Shown one piece after another: positions 1-9,454 of a stretch of 64,000 nucleotides of DNA (its first letter is position 1; every line of letters begins with the position of its first letter). Made by a program: the position numbers and the translations under genes. Source of the stretch: Flavobacterium pectinovorum (GTDB lineage Bacteria > Bacteroidota > Bacteroidia > Flavobacteriales > Flavobacteriaceae); the NCBI RefSeq assembly GCF_006438875.1, contig NZ_RCZH01000015.1, forward strand, positions 62,001 through 126,000, given 5' to 3'. A model generated the notes under the pieces. The model was not told the origin of the DNA. It made no database searches and saw only the letters and a list, made by a program, of their open reading frames with translations.

Positions 1-161
1 ATTCCTGATCCGTTGCTTAGACCTAAAAAATACCATTTGATTGTTTTCCCGCCAAGAAAATAATCATCTAATCCTTTTTTTGCTTTTCTTGAAATCCAAA
101 TTCCTATACTCACAGAGAGCAGAATATAAGCTACGATTATCGATACGTCAATTACATCCAT
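1..161 (-). CDS. Sodium:solute symporter (SSS family), N-terminal part
   Basis: The reading frame starts at the ATG at 161 and runs off the left edge, so only about 53 codons are visible. The protein begins MDVIDVSIIVAYILLSVSIG, a first hydrophobic segment, followed by a basic loop and the DDYFLGGKTIKWYFLGLS stretch that is typical of the first loop and second helix of SSS-family Na+/solute symporters. It lies 34 bp downstream of the GH92 mannosidase on the same strand and is probably co-transcribed with it. The family imports sugars, sialic acid, amino acids or vitamins. Next to a glycosidase a sugar is likely, but the substrate cannot be read from this fragment. Confidence 0.75.
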   Translation of the reverse strand, partial: MDVIDVSIIVAYILLSVSIGIWISRKAKKGLDDYFLGGKTIKWYFLGLSNGSG

Positions 162-195
162 TCAATTATTTGTTTGTTGGTTAGTTACGTTTTGT

Positions 196-2439
196 TTATT
201 TTTTTATTCCCCAGTTTTTATTTGGTTGTGGTCCCATTATAAAATGAAGAGTTCCTCCTTTTAAAATCTGTTGATGTGTAATTGTTGTTTGATTGAATTC
301 GGCTCCGTTTAATGTTGCCGACTGGATATAAAAGTTTTTGTCTGAAACATTTTCTGCTTCGATTACAAAAGATTTTCCTCCCTCGAGATTGATTTTTGCT
401 TTTTTGAAAATCGGACTTCCAATTTCGTATTCTCCAGAAGCCGGATTCATTGGATAGAATCCCATTGAACTAAAGATATACCAAGCCGACATTTGTCCGC
501 AATCTTCGTTTCCGCTTAAGCCGTTTGGTGTTGTATTGTATTGTGTATCTAAGATATGACGTACCCAATATTGTGTTCTCCAAGGCTGATTGGCATGATT
601 GAACATGTATGCAATATGATGACTTGGTTCGTTTCCGTGTGCATATTGCCCAATTAATCCAGAAATATCTGCCGAAACATTATTTCCGGTAATCTCAGAA
701 CTTTCGGTAAATAATTGCTCTAATCGTTTGGTAAAGTTTTCGTTACTTCCGTGAAGTGTAATTAAATTATCAACATTTTGAGGTACAAACCAGCTGTGCT
801 GCCAGGCATTTCCTTCGGTATAATCTGTGTGTTCTCTATGGTTGGAATGTTTTGGGTCGAAAGGTTCATTCCATGATTTTCCGTCTTCAGATTTTCCTCT
901 CATAAATCCTGTTTTCGGATCAAATAAATATTGATAAGCCTGAGATCTTTTTAAGAAAAATTGATAATCGTCGTTTTTACCCAACGCTTTTGCCATTTGC
1001 GCCACACACCAATCGTCATAAGCGTATTCTAAAGTTATGGTAACCGATTCGTCTAATAAATTATACGGAATGTAACCGAATTTTTTGTAGAAATTCAATC
1101 CGCGTTCATCCTGCATCATAGTCGTTTTCATGGCTTGATACGCTTTTTCGGCATCAAAACCTTTTATTCCTTTTAAGTACGCATCGACGATTACAGGAAT
1201 CGAATGATATCCTGTCATGGTATTGGTTTCATTGGCGTATAAAGTCCAGACCGGTAGTATTCTTTTTGTGTCGTAATACGATAACATTGAGTTTACAATG
1301 TCTGATGTTTTATCCGGAGCCAACAAAGTCAATAATGGATTTTCGGCTCTAAAAGTATCCCATAGTGATAAGGTCGAGTAAGCGGTATAATCTATTGTAG
1401 TAGCAATTTGATCATCCTCTTTTCTAAACTGACCGTTTTTATCACTATAGGCTACAGGGGCAACTAGGGCGTGGAACATCGCGGTATAGAAAATGGTCTT
1501 CAATGAATCTATTGGGGTTTCGACTTCTATTTTACTTAAAGCAGTATTCCATATCGTAGAAGCTGCAGATTTTGTGCTGTCGAAAGTTGATTTTTCATCG
1601 TCTAAATTGTCTTTGGCATTAGCCACACTTACAGATGAAAGTGCCACTTTTATAAACAATTCATTTGTATTATTAGCTTCAAAAAATAATTGTGCAACTG
1701 TGTTTTCTCCTTCGGCTTTATTTCCGGTAATTACTTGTTTATTCGGTAATAAAACAGATTCTGAAATGGGCTTTGAAAACTTAGCCACAAAAAATACTTT
1801 CTGATTTTTTGCCCATCCGGTACTAAAACGATAACCACTTATCGTGTATTGATCTTCTATTGTAAGTCCGGTTTTTACTGCTTTATCCCAATTTATAGCA
1901 AAACCAAGATCAATCACGACAGATTGTTTGTCGTTTTTGGTAAAGGTATATTTATGGAAGGCTGTGCGTTGTGAAGAAGTTAATTCTACATTGATTTTAG
2001 GATCCTCAAGAAAAACCTGGTAAGAGCCCGGTGTTGCTTTTTCGTTAACATGACTGTATTTTGATTTATAAGTTAATTGATCGCGTGAAGTTGTTTTTGT
2101 TGTTAAATCCAGTTTTTTGTTGGTCGGCATAAATAAAATATCTGCTAAGTCACCAATTCCGGTTCCGCTTAAATGTAAATGACTGAATCCGGCCACAATT
2201 GAATCTGAATGATGATATCCAGAACACCAATCCCAACTCGAAATACCATTGTCCGGACTTACCTGAAGCATCCCAAACGGAACTGTTGCGCCCGGATATG
2301 TATGTCCGTGACCGCCTGTACCTATAAAAGGATCAACATGGTTAACAAAAAGTGTTTTTTGATAGTTATTTTTATTTACATTTATTTTGCAACTTGCAGT
2401 CAAAATGACAAAAAGAACCATCAGGGGAAAATTCTTCAT
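196..2439 (-). CDS. GH92 family alpha-1,2-mannosidase-like lipoprotein
   Basis: A 747-residue exo-acting GH92 glycosidase, a family that removes terminal alpha-mannose from N-glycans and mannans with calcium. I chose the ATG at 2439; an in-frame TTG nine bases earlier is less likely. The N-terminus is a lipoprotein-type signal ending LTASC (Cys17), so the enzyme is probably anchored to the outer membrane or periplasm. The mature part opens with VDPFIGTGGHGHTYPGATVP, a GH92 hallmark. TEGNAWQHSWFVP carries the expected catalytic acid Glu, and GNEDCGQMSAWY the acidic base region. Length is normal for the family. The symporter lies directly downstream on the same strand. No SusC/SusD pair is visible. 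Mannosidase is the family default; linkage specificity is not readable. Confidence 0.9.
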   Translation of the reverse strand: MKNFPLMVLFVILTASCKINVNKNNYQKTLFVNHVDPFIGTGGHGHTYPGATVPFGMLQVSPDNGISSWDWCSGYHHSDSIVAGFSHLHLSGTGIGDLADILFMPTNKKLDLTTKTTSRDQLTYKSKYSHVNEKATPGSYQVFLEDPKINVELTSSQRTAFHKYTFTKNDKQSVVIDLGFAINWDKAVKTGLTIEDQYTISGYRFSTGWAKNQKVFFVAKFSKPISESVLLPNKQVITGNKAEGENTVAQLFFEANNTNELFIKVALSSVSVANAKDNLDDEKSTFDSTKSAASTIWNTALSKIEVETPIDSLKTIFYTAMFHALVAPVAYSDKNGQFRKEDDQIATTIDYTAYSTLSLWDTFRAENPLLTLLAPDKTSDIVNSMLSYYDTKRILPVWTLYANETNTMTGYHSIPVIVDAYLKGIKGFDAEKAYQAMKTTMMQDERGLNFYKKFGYIPYNLLDESVTITLEYAYDDWCVAQMAKALGKNDDYQFFLKRSQAYQYLFDPKTGFMRGKSEDGKSWNEPFDPKHSNHREHTDYTEGNAWQHSWFVPQNVDNLITLHGSNENFTKRLEQLFTESSEITGNNVSADISGLIGQYAHGNEPSHHIAYMFNHANQPWRTQYWVRHILDTQYNTTPNGLSGNEDCGQMSAWYIFSSMGFYPMNPASGEYEIGSPIFKKAKINLEGGKSFVIEAENVSDKNFYIQSATLNGAEFNQTTITHQQILKGGTLHFIMGPQPNKNWGIKK

Positions 2440-2560
2440 ATAAAACAATCTTAATTTAACCTTAAATTTATATAAACTGGGTTTTTATTAAAACTAATTT
2501 AGACGGACGACGTATAAACTAAGATAAACATCATAAAAAGTCATAAAACACATCATTATT

Positions 2561-3619
2561 ATGAATTTAAATTCCAGCAAATTTTATCGGCTACCATTGC
2601 ATTACCATATCTTTTTTTGGCTTACTTACTTTTTATTTAACACATTTCGATGGGGAAGCTATTTCAATGATTACGTATATTCTTTCAAAACAAACTTATT
2701 AGGCTTTCCAATTCACATGACTTTGTGTTATCTGAATATTTTGATCTTTATGCCTTATTTGGTATATCGAAAAAGATATCTTCTCTATGTGCTTGCGGTT
2801 TTATCTTCGATATTTATAATGGTGTTTATAAAATTCAATCTTACCTATCTATTAATAACGCATAACGTTTGGCCGGAAGGACCTGAAGTTATCAATAAAT
2901 TAACGCTCAATTATACGATAGATATGATGATGGGCGAACTTTATGTGATCACTTTTGTAACAGCAATTAAGATTACGCTAGACTTTTTGAAGGAACAAAA
3001 AAGAGTTACAGATCTTGAAAAATCTCAATTAGAAACTGAATTGCTTTTCCTGAAATCTCAAATTTCTCCGCATTTTTTCTTTAACACACTCAATAATATT
3101 TATTCGTTATCTGTAGAGAAATCAAACAAAACGCCAAAAGTTGTTCTTAAACTTTCTGAACTAATGCGCTACATGTTATATGACACAAAAAGCAAAAGAC
3201 AGACTTTAGAAAATGAGATACTTTGTATACAAAACTATCTTGATTTGGAAAGAATTAGAAATGATGATCGATTAGAGATAAATATGTCTATTTCAGGCGA
3301 TATTCATGATAAGGAAATAGCTCCAATAATATTATTGACCTTTATCGAGAATGCTTTTAAACATGGTGTAAACAAAAACACAGGAAAAGTAGTAATCAAT
3401 ATTGATTTTAAGATAAAGGAGGACTATCTTCATTTTACAATATCAAATCCAATGGCAGAAATTACGCACCATCAGGACAATTTTAACAAGTCAAGTGGCA
3501 TAGGGATCGAGAACGTTAAAAAAAGATTAGAATTAGGTTATAATAAAAATGACTATAAGCTTTCTTTTAAAAATAAAAAGAATATTTTTGTCGTAAAGCT
3601 CGTAATTAAAGTCACTTAG
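2561..3619 (+). CDS. LytS-type sensor histidine kinase (His_kinase + HATPase)
   Basis: A 352-residue membrane kinase. Residues 10-140 form about four hydrophobic segments with no recognisable extracellular sensor domain, followed by a short coiled coil (145-165). SQISPHFFFNTLNNI contains the phospho-accepting His171 of the LytS/YehU type, and the ATPase N-box is in the IENAFKHGV segment. It is transcribed divergently from the GH92 gene and is followed 64 bp later by a LytTR response regulator, its obvious partner. Such pairs in Bacteroidota lack the large periplasmic sensor of hybrid systems, so the stimulus is unknown. It could regulate neighbouring carbohydrate genes, but nothing in the sequence proves that. 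Confidence 0.9.
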   Translation: MNLNSSKFYRLPLHYHIFFWLTYFLFNTFRWGSYFNDYVYSFKTNLLGFPIHMTLCYLNILIFMPYLVYRKRYLLYVLAVLSSIFIMVFIKFNLTYLLITHNVWPEGPEVINKLTLNYTIDMMMGELYVITFVTAIKITLDFLKEQKRVTDLEKSQLETELLFLKSQISPHFFFNTLNNIYSLSVEKSNKTPKVVLKLSELMRYMLYDTKSKRQTLENEILCIQNYLDLERIRNDDRLEINMSISGDIHDKEIAPIILLTFIENAFKHGVNKNTGKVVINIDFKIKEDYLHFTISNPMAEITHHQDNFNKSSGIGIENVKKRLELGYNKNDYKLSFKNKKNIFVVKLVIKVT

Positions 3620-3683
3620 AGCAATCTACCTTATTTTAATTTGCCCCTGAATTATTCGTACCAAATATAATAATAATATATAA

Positions 3684-4397
3684 ATGAAGATAAGTTGCCT
3701 GATTATAGATGATGAGCCATTAGCAATCAATGTTATTAAAAATTATTTAGAGCCAATTGAAAATTTTGAGGTAATAAATACTTTTAGTAATCCTATTGAA
3801 GGTTTAAATTTTTTAAAAAATAATACTGTTGATGTCATTTTTCTTGATATTAATATGCCTGTTCTTGATGGCATTAATTTTATAAAAAGTCTTGAAAATG
3901 TACCAATTTTTATTATTACAAGTGCATACAGTCAGTTTGCAATAGAAACTTATGAATTAGATGTCTTAGATTATTTAGTAAAACCCATTGAGTTTCCCAG
4001 GTTAATGAAAACACTAAATAAGATTACTAAAAGACTTGAAAGTAAAAATAATTCTCCTCACGAAAAAAGCACAGAAAGCCCTTTTATATTCATTAAAATT
4101 GATAAAAAGCGAATGAAAAAAATTTTCTTTAATGAAATTTTGGTCATTGAAAGTCTTAAGGATTATTTAAAAATAAGTACCTTAACAGGTAAATACATAA
4201 TACACAGTACCTTATCTGATTTTACCGATTTATTACCCGAAAGAAATTTTTTAAGAATACATAGATCTTATACGATTGCGATTGACAAAATTGATGCCGT
4301 TGAAGGAAACAGCATTGAGATTGAAGGCTTAAGATATGTTATTGGCAGATCTTACATCGATCATGTAAAGCAGAGAATTTTGAATTCTTCTATTTAG
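3684..4397 (+). CDS. LytTR-family response regulator
   Basis: A 237-residue regulator with an N-terminal receiver domain (residues 1-120) and a C-terminal LytTR DNA-binding domain (about 130-237). The receiver has the acidic pair IIDDEP, phospho-acceptor Asp55 in FLDINMPVLDG, the conserved Thr/Ser in FIITSAYS and Lys in DYLVKPIEFP. The LytTR part has the usual RNFLRIHRSYTIAIDKIDAV signature. It follows the LytS-like kinase and the two should form one two-component system. A strong hairpin terminator lies 40 bp after the stop codon. Confidence 0.92.
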   Translation: MKISCLIIDDEPLAINVIKNYLEPIENFEVINTFSNPIEGLNFLKNNTVDVIFLDINMPVLDGINFIKSLENVPIFIITSAYSQFAIETYELDVLDYLVKPIEFPRLMKTLNKITKRLESKNNSPHEKSTESPFIFIKIDKKRMKKIFFNEILVIESLKDYLKISTLTGKYIIHSTLSDFTDLLPERNFLRIHRSYTIAIDKIDAVEGNSIEIEGLRYVIGRSYIDHVKQRILNSSI

Positions 4398-4437
4398 AAG
4401 TTTTTTAATCTAAGTAAACCTGAAAACCTTCTTACTA

Positions 4438-4464
4438 AGAAAAACCTTTGTCAAAGGTTTTTTT
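4438..4464 (+). terminator. Rho-independent terminator after the lytR-like gene
   Basis: The stem AAAACCTTT / AAAGGTTTT has a 3-base loop (GTC) and runs into a T tract on the plus strand. Confidence 0.75.
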
Positions 4465-4480
4465 GATTTAACACACAGTT

Positions 4481-4580
4481 TGTCATTTCGAGGCATGAGA
4501 AATCACACCAGAAACTCCGCCAAGAATGTCGCCAATCTTTGTCAATAAACTAGTGTGATTTCTCCTTCGTCGAAATGACA
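4481..4580. repeat. 100-bp imperfect palindrome (REP-like)
   Basis: The outer arms are TGTCATTTCGA (4481-4491) and TCGAAATGACA (4570-4580). Next to them are inner arms AGAAATCACAC and GTGTGATTTCT. Shortly after lies the separate short motif CCTTCGACTTCGCTCAGGG. No reading frame fits. Sequences of this kind are dispersed in intergenic spacers of Flavobacteriia, as far as I recall. The whole 4398-5028 spacer is made of such repeats plus the family B element and two terminators. Confidence 0.7.
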
Positions 4581-4673
4581 AGATTGCGATGAAAATTACA
4601 TTATTGAGCTACTTTGCGCCCTTCGACTTCGCTCAGGGTGACAAAAATGAGAAAAAAACTTTTCATCCCGATA

Positions 4674-4860
4674 CAATGTTCATTAAGTTAAGCTTCTTTA
4701 TTTTAAAGCCACTCCCGATAGCTATCGGGATAAAGGATTAAAAAGATTAAAAAAAATCTGCTAAATCTGCTAAATCTGCGTGAAAATTTTTTTTTTTGCT
4801 TCTTCTGTAAGAGATTATTTCACCGTAGCATTATAGATTTCCCTTAACTTAACGACATTG
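4674..4860. mobile_element. Family B MITE-like element, copy 1
   Basis: A 187-bp non-coding element. Left terminus CAATGTTCATTAAGTTAAG (4674-4692), right terminus CTTAACTTAACGACATTG (4843-4860); these are inverted copies with small differences. It is flanked by CCCGATA on both sides (4667-4673 and 4861-4867), a likely target duplication shortened from 9 bp. The right flank is the palindrome CCCGATAGCTATCGGG (4861-4876), and an identical palindrome lies inside the element (4714-4729). The second copy is at 28169-28320; the interiors differ, only the termini are conserved. Confidence 0.75.
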
Positions 4861-4927
4861 CCCGATAGCTATCGGGATTGTGAAATCTTTGCGGTAAATT
4901 TTTTTCGGTTAAACCTAAAATATAAAA

Positions 4928-4962
4928 CAAAAAAAAATGCAGCCTAACCAGGGCTGCATTTT
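4928..4962 (-). terminator. Terminator of the nagB-like gene
   Basis: Stem AATGCAGCC (4936-4944) / GGCTGCATT (4952-4960) with a 7-base loop. Read on the minus strand it is followed by a run of T residues, as expected for the gene ending at 5029. Confidence 0.8.
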
Positions 4963-5028
4963 CAACGTTGGTAACTAACCAAAATAAACCACATGAAATA
5001 GTTTATTATATTTTTAAGTAACTATTTT

Positions 5029-6942
5029 CTAAAAGAAATATCGCTTAAATGCTTCGATAGCAGAGTAATCTGCTAATCCTAAAGCGTGATATTTTTCAGC
5101 CGTTAATCTGTTTCTATCTTCGACTCTCACCCAGAATTCCCTGCTGTCATCTCCCTGAAACATTACGCCATCTTTTTGCGATTGGTGATAGAAAATGGCA
5201 TGACGTTTTTTCAGAACCTGATCAGGGCTCATTGGAACCGCCATCTCAATTTGATAGGATTCCCATTCATGCCAAGCTCCTCTATACAACCAAACCCAGC
5301 AATCATCCATAAAACTTTTGTGTTTCAACCGTTTTAAGGCTTCAAACAAACTATCCAGACAAACTTTGTGAGTTCCGTGTGGGTCTGCTAAATCTCCTGC
5401 TGCATAAATTTGATGTGGTTTTATCCTTTCGATAATATCACACATAATTTGAATATCAGCTTCTCCAAGGTTATTTTTCTTAACTGTTCCAGTTTCATAA
5501 AATGGTAAATCTAAAAAGTTAACATTAGAATCCGGTACGTCCAAATATCTTGTCGCTGCAACAGATTCGCTTCTTCTAATCACTCCTTTTAATTTTCTAA
5601 CTTCTAATGAATCGATATCATTTGCTTTTTTATTCTTCAAAAAGTTGATGATATTTTCTGACTCACTTGAATTTTTATTTAATGCCCTCGAAATTTCGGC
5701 AAATTTTAGAGCTTCTTCATTCGAAACGGCAATATTTCCAGACGTTTGGTATGCAATATGCACATCATGCCCTTGCTCAACTAATCTGTCAAATGTTCCT
5801 CCCATCGAAATAACATCATCATCCGGATGCGGACTAAAAATGATTATTCTCTTTTTCTCCGGAGTCGCGCGTTCTGGTCTGTAGGTATCATCTGCATTTG
5901 GTTTTCCTCCCGGCCAACCTGTAATAGTTTGCTGCATTTTGTTAAACATTTTGATGTTTAAGTCATATGCAGTTCCTTCTTCGGTTAACAAACTTGACAT
6001 TCCGTTATCGTTATAATCTTTATCTGTCAGTTTAAGAAAAGGTTTTTTGGTTAATTCGCTCAACCAGGCAACGGCTTTTAATTTTAATTCTTCTGTCCAG
6101 ATTACAGATTTAACCAGCCAGGGCGTTTTTACTCTCGTTAATTCTGATGAAGCTTCGGTATCTAAAACAAATGTTGTGTTGTTGTGCTGTTGTAAATACG
6201 TAGCCGGAACGCGAGATGAAATTTCTCCTTCGATAGTATCCTTAATAATTTCAGCTTTGCTTATTCCCCATCCCAGAAGTACAATTCTTTTGGCATTTTT
6301 TACAGTGCCAATTCCCATTGTAATCGCTTTTCTGGGTACATTATCAATCCCTAAAAATGACGATGCTGCATCCTGACGTGTTAAATGATCTAGTGTAATA
6401 CTTCTTGTTCCGGAATTTACGTGAGATCCTGGTTCGTTAAATCCGATATGTCCTGTTCTTCCAATACCTAAAAGCTGAAAATCTAATCCACCATAAGCTT
6501 TAATCTTCATTTCATAATCTATACAATATTGCTGCAGTTCTTCAATATTGACATTTCCATCAGGAATATTAACATTTTGTGGTAAAATATCAACATGATC
6601 AAAAAGATGCTGATGCATAAAGTACCAATAACTCTGAATATTATTTTTATCCATCGGATAATATTCATCTAAATTGAAAGTTACTACGTTTGCAAAACTC
6701 AAACCTTCTTCTGTATGAAGCCTTACTAACTCTTCGTATACTTTTATTGGAGATGAACCTGTTGCTAATCCTAAAACGCAAGGTTCATTTAATTCTTCTT
6801 TTCTTTGAATTATATTAGCTATTTCCTGAGCGACTAAAACCGAAGCTTCCTGAGATGAATCAAAAATCACATTATGAATTTTCTCAAAACGGGTTTCTTC
6901 GAACTTTCCAGCTTCTTTGAAATTTATACTTTCTTTAATCAT
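5029..6942 (-). CDS. nagB: Glucosamine-6-phosphate deaminase with PIG-L-like C-terminal domain
   Basis: The N-terminal half (residues about 1-270) is a NagB isomerase-deaminase: CVLGLATGSSPIKVYEEL binds phosphate, FNLDEYYPM and GIGRTGHIGFNEPGS carry the catalytic Asp/Glu/His residues. It converts glucosamine-6-phosphate to fructose-6-phosphate and ammonia. The C-terminal half (from about residue 355) is a PIG-L/LmbE-type deacetylase-like domain with IIIFSPHPDDDVISMGG and AGDLADPHGTHK, matching the zinc-binding PHPDD and HxxH-type motifs. This two-domain form, about 640-660 residues, is typical of Bacteroidota. I chose the ATG at 6942; the 17 upstream codons read MHSVIFNFILNNYNN and look non-coding. 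Role: catabolism of N-acetylglucosamine, a partner sugar of mannose and fucose in N-glycans. Confidence 0.9.
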   Translation of the reverse strand: MIKESINFKEAGKFEETRFEKIHNVIFDSSQEASVLVAQEIANIIQRKEELNEPCVLGLATGSSPIKVYEELVRLHTEEGLSFANVVTFNLDEYYPMDKNNIQSYWYFMHQHLFDHVDILPQNVNIPDGNVNIEELQQYCIDYEMKIKAYGGLDFQLLGIGRTGHIGFNEPGSHVNSGTRSITLDHLTRQDAASSFLGIDNVPRKAITMGIGTVKNAKRIVLLGWGISKAEIIKDTIEGEISSRVPATYLQQHNNTTFVLDTEASSELTRVKTPWLVKSVIWTEELKLKAVAWLSELTKKPFLKLTDKDYNDNGMSSLLTEEGTAYDLNIKMFNKMQQTITGWPGGKPNADDTYRPERATPEKKRIIIFSPHPDDDVISMGGTFDRLVEQGHDVHIAYQTSGNIAVSNEEALKFAEISRALNKNSSESENIINFLKNKKANDIDSLEVRKLKGVIRRSESVAATRYLDVPDSNVNFLDLPFYETGTVKKNNLGEADIQIMCDIIERIKPHQIYAAGDLADPHGTHKVCLDSLFEALKRLKHKSFMDDCWVWLYRGAWHEWESYQIEMAVPMSPDQVLKKRHAIFYHQSQKDGVMFQGDDSREFWVRVEDRNRLTAEKYHALGLADYSAIEAFKRYFF

Positions 6943-7082
6943 TTGCCTATTGTTGTAATTATTTAATATAAAATTAAATATTACACTGTGCAAATAATCA
7001 AAAATTCGACTAATGACTTGTTAACTTCGCTAGAAAACATAATTGGAAACTTTAAGAAAAAAGAGCACAAATTAAATGTCCT

Positions 7083-9182
7083 TTATAACGTTTCAATTAC
7101 ATTTATTTCTGCAATCGAAACTGTAGATCCTTTCGATACTGCCTGTTTTGCGATGAAACGAATATATCTGGCCTTTTCTTTTTTAAACGTTTTTACCTGT
7201 TCGATCGGGTTGTTTTTTATATTTGAGAATTCGCCTTCCGACTGCAATATCCAATTTACATTATCAAGACTAGTGTAAAATTCATAATTAGAAATTAAAT
7301 TGAGATTATTACCCACTTGCTGCGGCATATAACTAAAACCGTTAATGTTTAAAATACTTCCCAAATCGATTATTATTTCTTGCGGAAGTCTATTTGAATC
7401 GTTTCCAAAACTCCAGTCTGTATCTGGATTTCCGTCTATGATTCGGTTTGCTGATTTCAAATCTCCGCTTGACGCCGAAACTATTTTCCAGTTTTCTTTT
7501 GAAGCTCCATATTTTGCTGTTTTTACGGCGCTGCTACTATTTTCAGAAGCATCGATTGCAACGGCTTTAATTTCTACTGCTTTATTGTATTGAAATACTC
7601 CTTTATATAAAGTACTTTTTTGAGTTGGATTTTTTCCGTCAAGCGAATAATAAATAGGATAACCTTCCTCGGATTTTATGGTAACATTTCCGTTTTTATC
7701 ACGTTGAATTTCTGGCATACGCACAAAAGTTGGCGCATTAAACGCCTGAATATTCGAAATAACGATACTCGCTTTTGAATCGGTAATATTAATTTTTAGT
7801 GCCGATGCTGTAACGCTGTCAATTCTAAGGATTCTTTTATAGCCAATGGTGGTTTCATTTGCAACGGTTTTCCAAATTCCATTTACTTTAACTTCAACAT
7901 TAAAAGCTTTAACACGTTGCCCTAACGGAATATATTCCTGAAGTACAATGCGGTTTAAAGCCTTTGGCTTATTAAATTCAAAAACTATCGAAGCCGTTTT
8001 TATATTATCATCTGTCGCCCAATAGGTGTTTTTATTTCTGTCGACTAGATTTTTTGTTTCGAATTCAGCGCTGTTTCCTCTAACATTATCTCCCGTAATT
8101 TTTGTTCCGGCTAATAATTCTGTCTTAAAATCAGCTTTTATAGTCGAAACTAATTCTTTTAATCTGGCTTCGTCATTTTCATGAACCAAACCTCTTTTAT
8201 CCACCGGAAGATTCAATAACAAAGTGGCATTACGTCCAATCGATTCATAATAAATATCGACCATTTCATCCAGAGAACGTACTTTATCATCTTCAACAGC
8301 ATGATAAAACCATCCGGGTCTAATAGATACATCCGCTTCTCCCGGAACCCACTTTTCGCCATCTTCATGACCTGACATAAATTCTGTGTAATGCACTTTT
8401 CCGGCAAGTTCATCTTTCTGGCGCAAAAGACTCCAATTTGTTTTTCCGGCACGTCCCTCTTCATTCCCAATCCATCTTGCTTCTGACGGTCCAACTCCCC
8501 AAACTAAGGTTTTTGGGGCCATTTTATATATTAATTTATAGGTTTCGTCCCAGTTATAATATTCAAGCGTATTTATTTTTCGGGTTTCATTTGCACCACC
8601 ATAATAGCCGTCTCCACCATTTGCACCATCAAACCACATTTCGAAAACATCTCCATAATTCGTCAGTAATTCTTTGAGCTGATTTCTAAAATAAGCAACA
8701 TATTCAGGTTTGCCATAATCTGCGCGGCTTCTGTCCCAGGGCGAAAGGTATAATCCTAGTTTTAAACCGTATTCTTTGCAAGCGGCAGCCAGTTCTTTTA
8801 CAAGATCTCCTTTACCATTTTTCCAAGGAGAATTTTTTACCGAACGTTCTGTATAGGCAGATGGCCATAAACAAAATCCGTCATGATGTTTGGCTACCAA
8901 AATAATTCCTTTCATACCGGATTCCTTAACCACTCTTGCCCATTGGCGCACATCAAGATTTGAAGGATTAAATAATTCCGGAGATTCATCGCCATACCCC
9001 CATTCTTTATTGGTAAATGTATTTAATGAAAAGTGTACAAAAGCATAAAACTCCATTTCCTGCCAGTCAATTTGTTTTTGTGTTGGCAAAGGACCAAATG
9101 GCTCAGGAGATTTTACTTTTTCCTGACCTCTAACAGGTGCTATCATACATAAAAAACAGAATAATAGAAAAGCTTTTTTCAT
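7083..9182 (-). CDS. GH29 alpha-L-fucosidase with C-terminal carbohydrate-binding modules
   Basis: A 699-residue exported enzyme. The signal peptide is about residues 1-19, ending near VRG-QEK. The GH29 barrel spans about 35-340: VAKHHDGFCLWPS is the substrate-binding loop and FEMWFDGANGG holds the predicted nucleophile Asp185. C-terminal parts resemble an F5/8-type discoidin domain (about 355-465), a chitobiase-C-like segment (IYYSLDGKNPTQKSTLYKG) and a second F5/8-type domain (about 560-699). It releases L-fucose from glycans. It is followed 140 bp later by nagB on the same strand and lies downstream of the fucose catabolic operon, so it probably feeds that pathway. GH29 subfamily and linkage are not readable. 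Confidence 0.93.
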   Translation of the reverse strand: MKKAFLLFCFLCMIAPVRGQEKVKSPEPFGPLPTQKQIDWQEMEFYAFVHFSLNTFTNKEWGYGDESPELFNPSNLDVRQWARVVKESGMKGIILVAKHHDGFCLWPSAYTERSVKNSPWKNGKGDLVKELAAACKEYGLKLGLYLSPWDRSRADYGKPEYVAYFRNQLKELLTNYGDVFEMWFDGANGGDGYYGGANETRKINTLEYYNWDETYKLIYKMAPKTLVWGVGPSEARWIGNEEGRAGKTNWSLLRQKDELAGKVHYTEFMSGHEDGEKWVPGEADVSIRPGWFYHAVEDDKVRSLDEMVDIYYESIGRNATLLLNLPVDKRGLVHENDEARLKELVSTIKADFKTELLAGTKITGDNVRGNSAEFETKNLVDRNKNTYWATDDNIKTASIVFEFNKPKALNRIVLQEYIPLGQRVKAFNVEVKVNGIWKTVANETTIGYKRILRIDSVTASALKINITDSKASIVISNIQAFNAPTFVRMPEIQRDKNGNVTIKSEEGYPIYYSLDGKNPTQKSTLYKGVFQYNKAVEIKAVAIDASENSSSAVKTAKYGASKENWKIVSASSGDLKSANRIIDGNPDTDWSFGNDSNRLPQEIIIDLGSILNINGFSYMPQQVGNNLNLISNYEFYTSLDNVNWILQSEGEFSNIKNNPIEQVKTFKKEKARYIRFIAKQAVSKGSTVSIAEINVIETL

Positions 9183-9454
9183 TGCGCTGTGATTAATAAC
9201 TTATTATTAAAATAGTACTAACACAATATTAATCTAAATTATAATCTGAACTATAAAATTTCGACCAACAACAATTTTAGAAGAGGTTTGGTCTGATAAA
9301 AATATGCCATTGATTGCCAAACTTTTTTTTCCTATTTTATCATGTTTGGAATGTCATCAACACCTCTTTAACAACTGGTCTGGTTTAAGTCTATTTTTTC
9401 CCGATTTAAGACATTATAAAATAAAAATCCGAAGGTTGTTTTTTATTTTACTTA

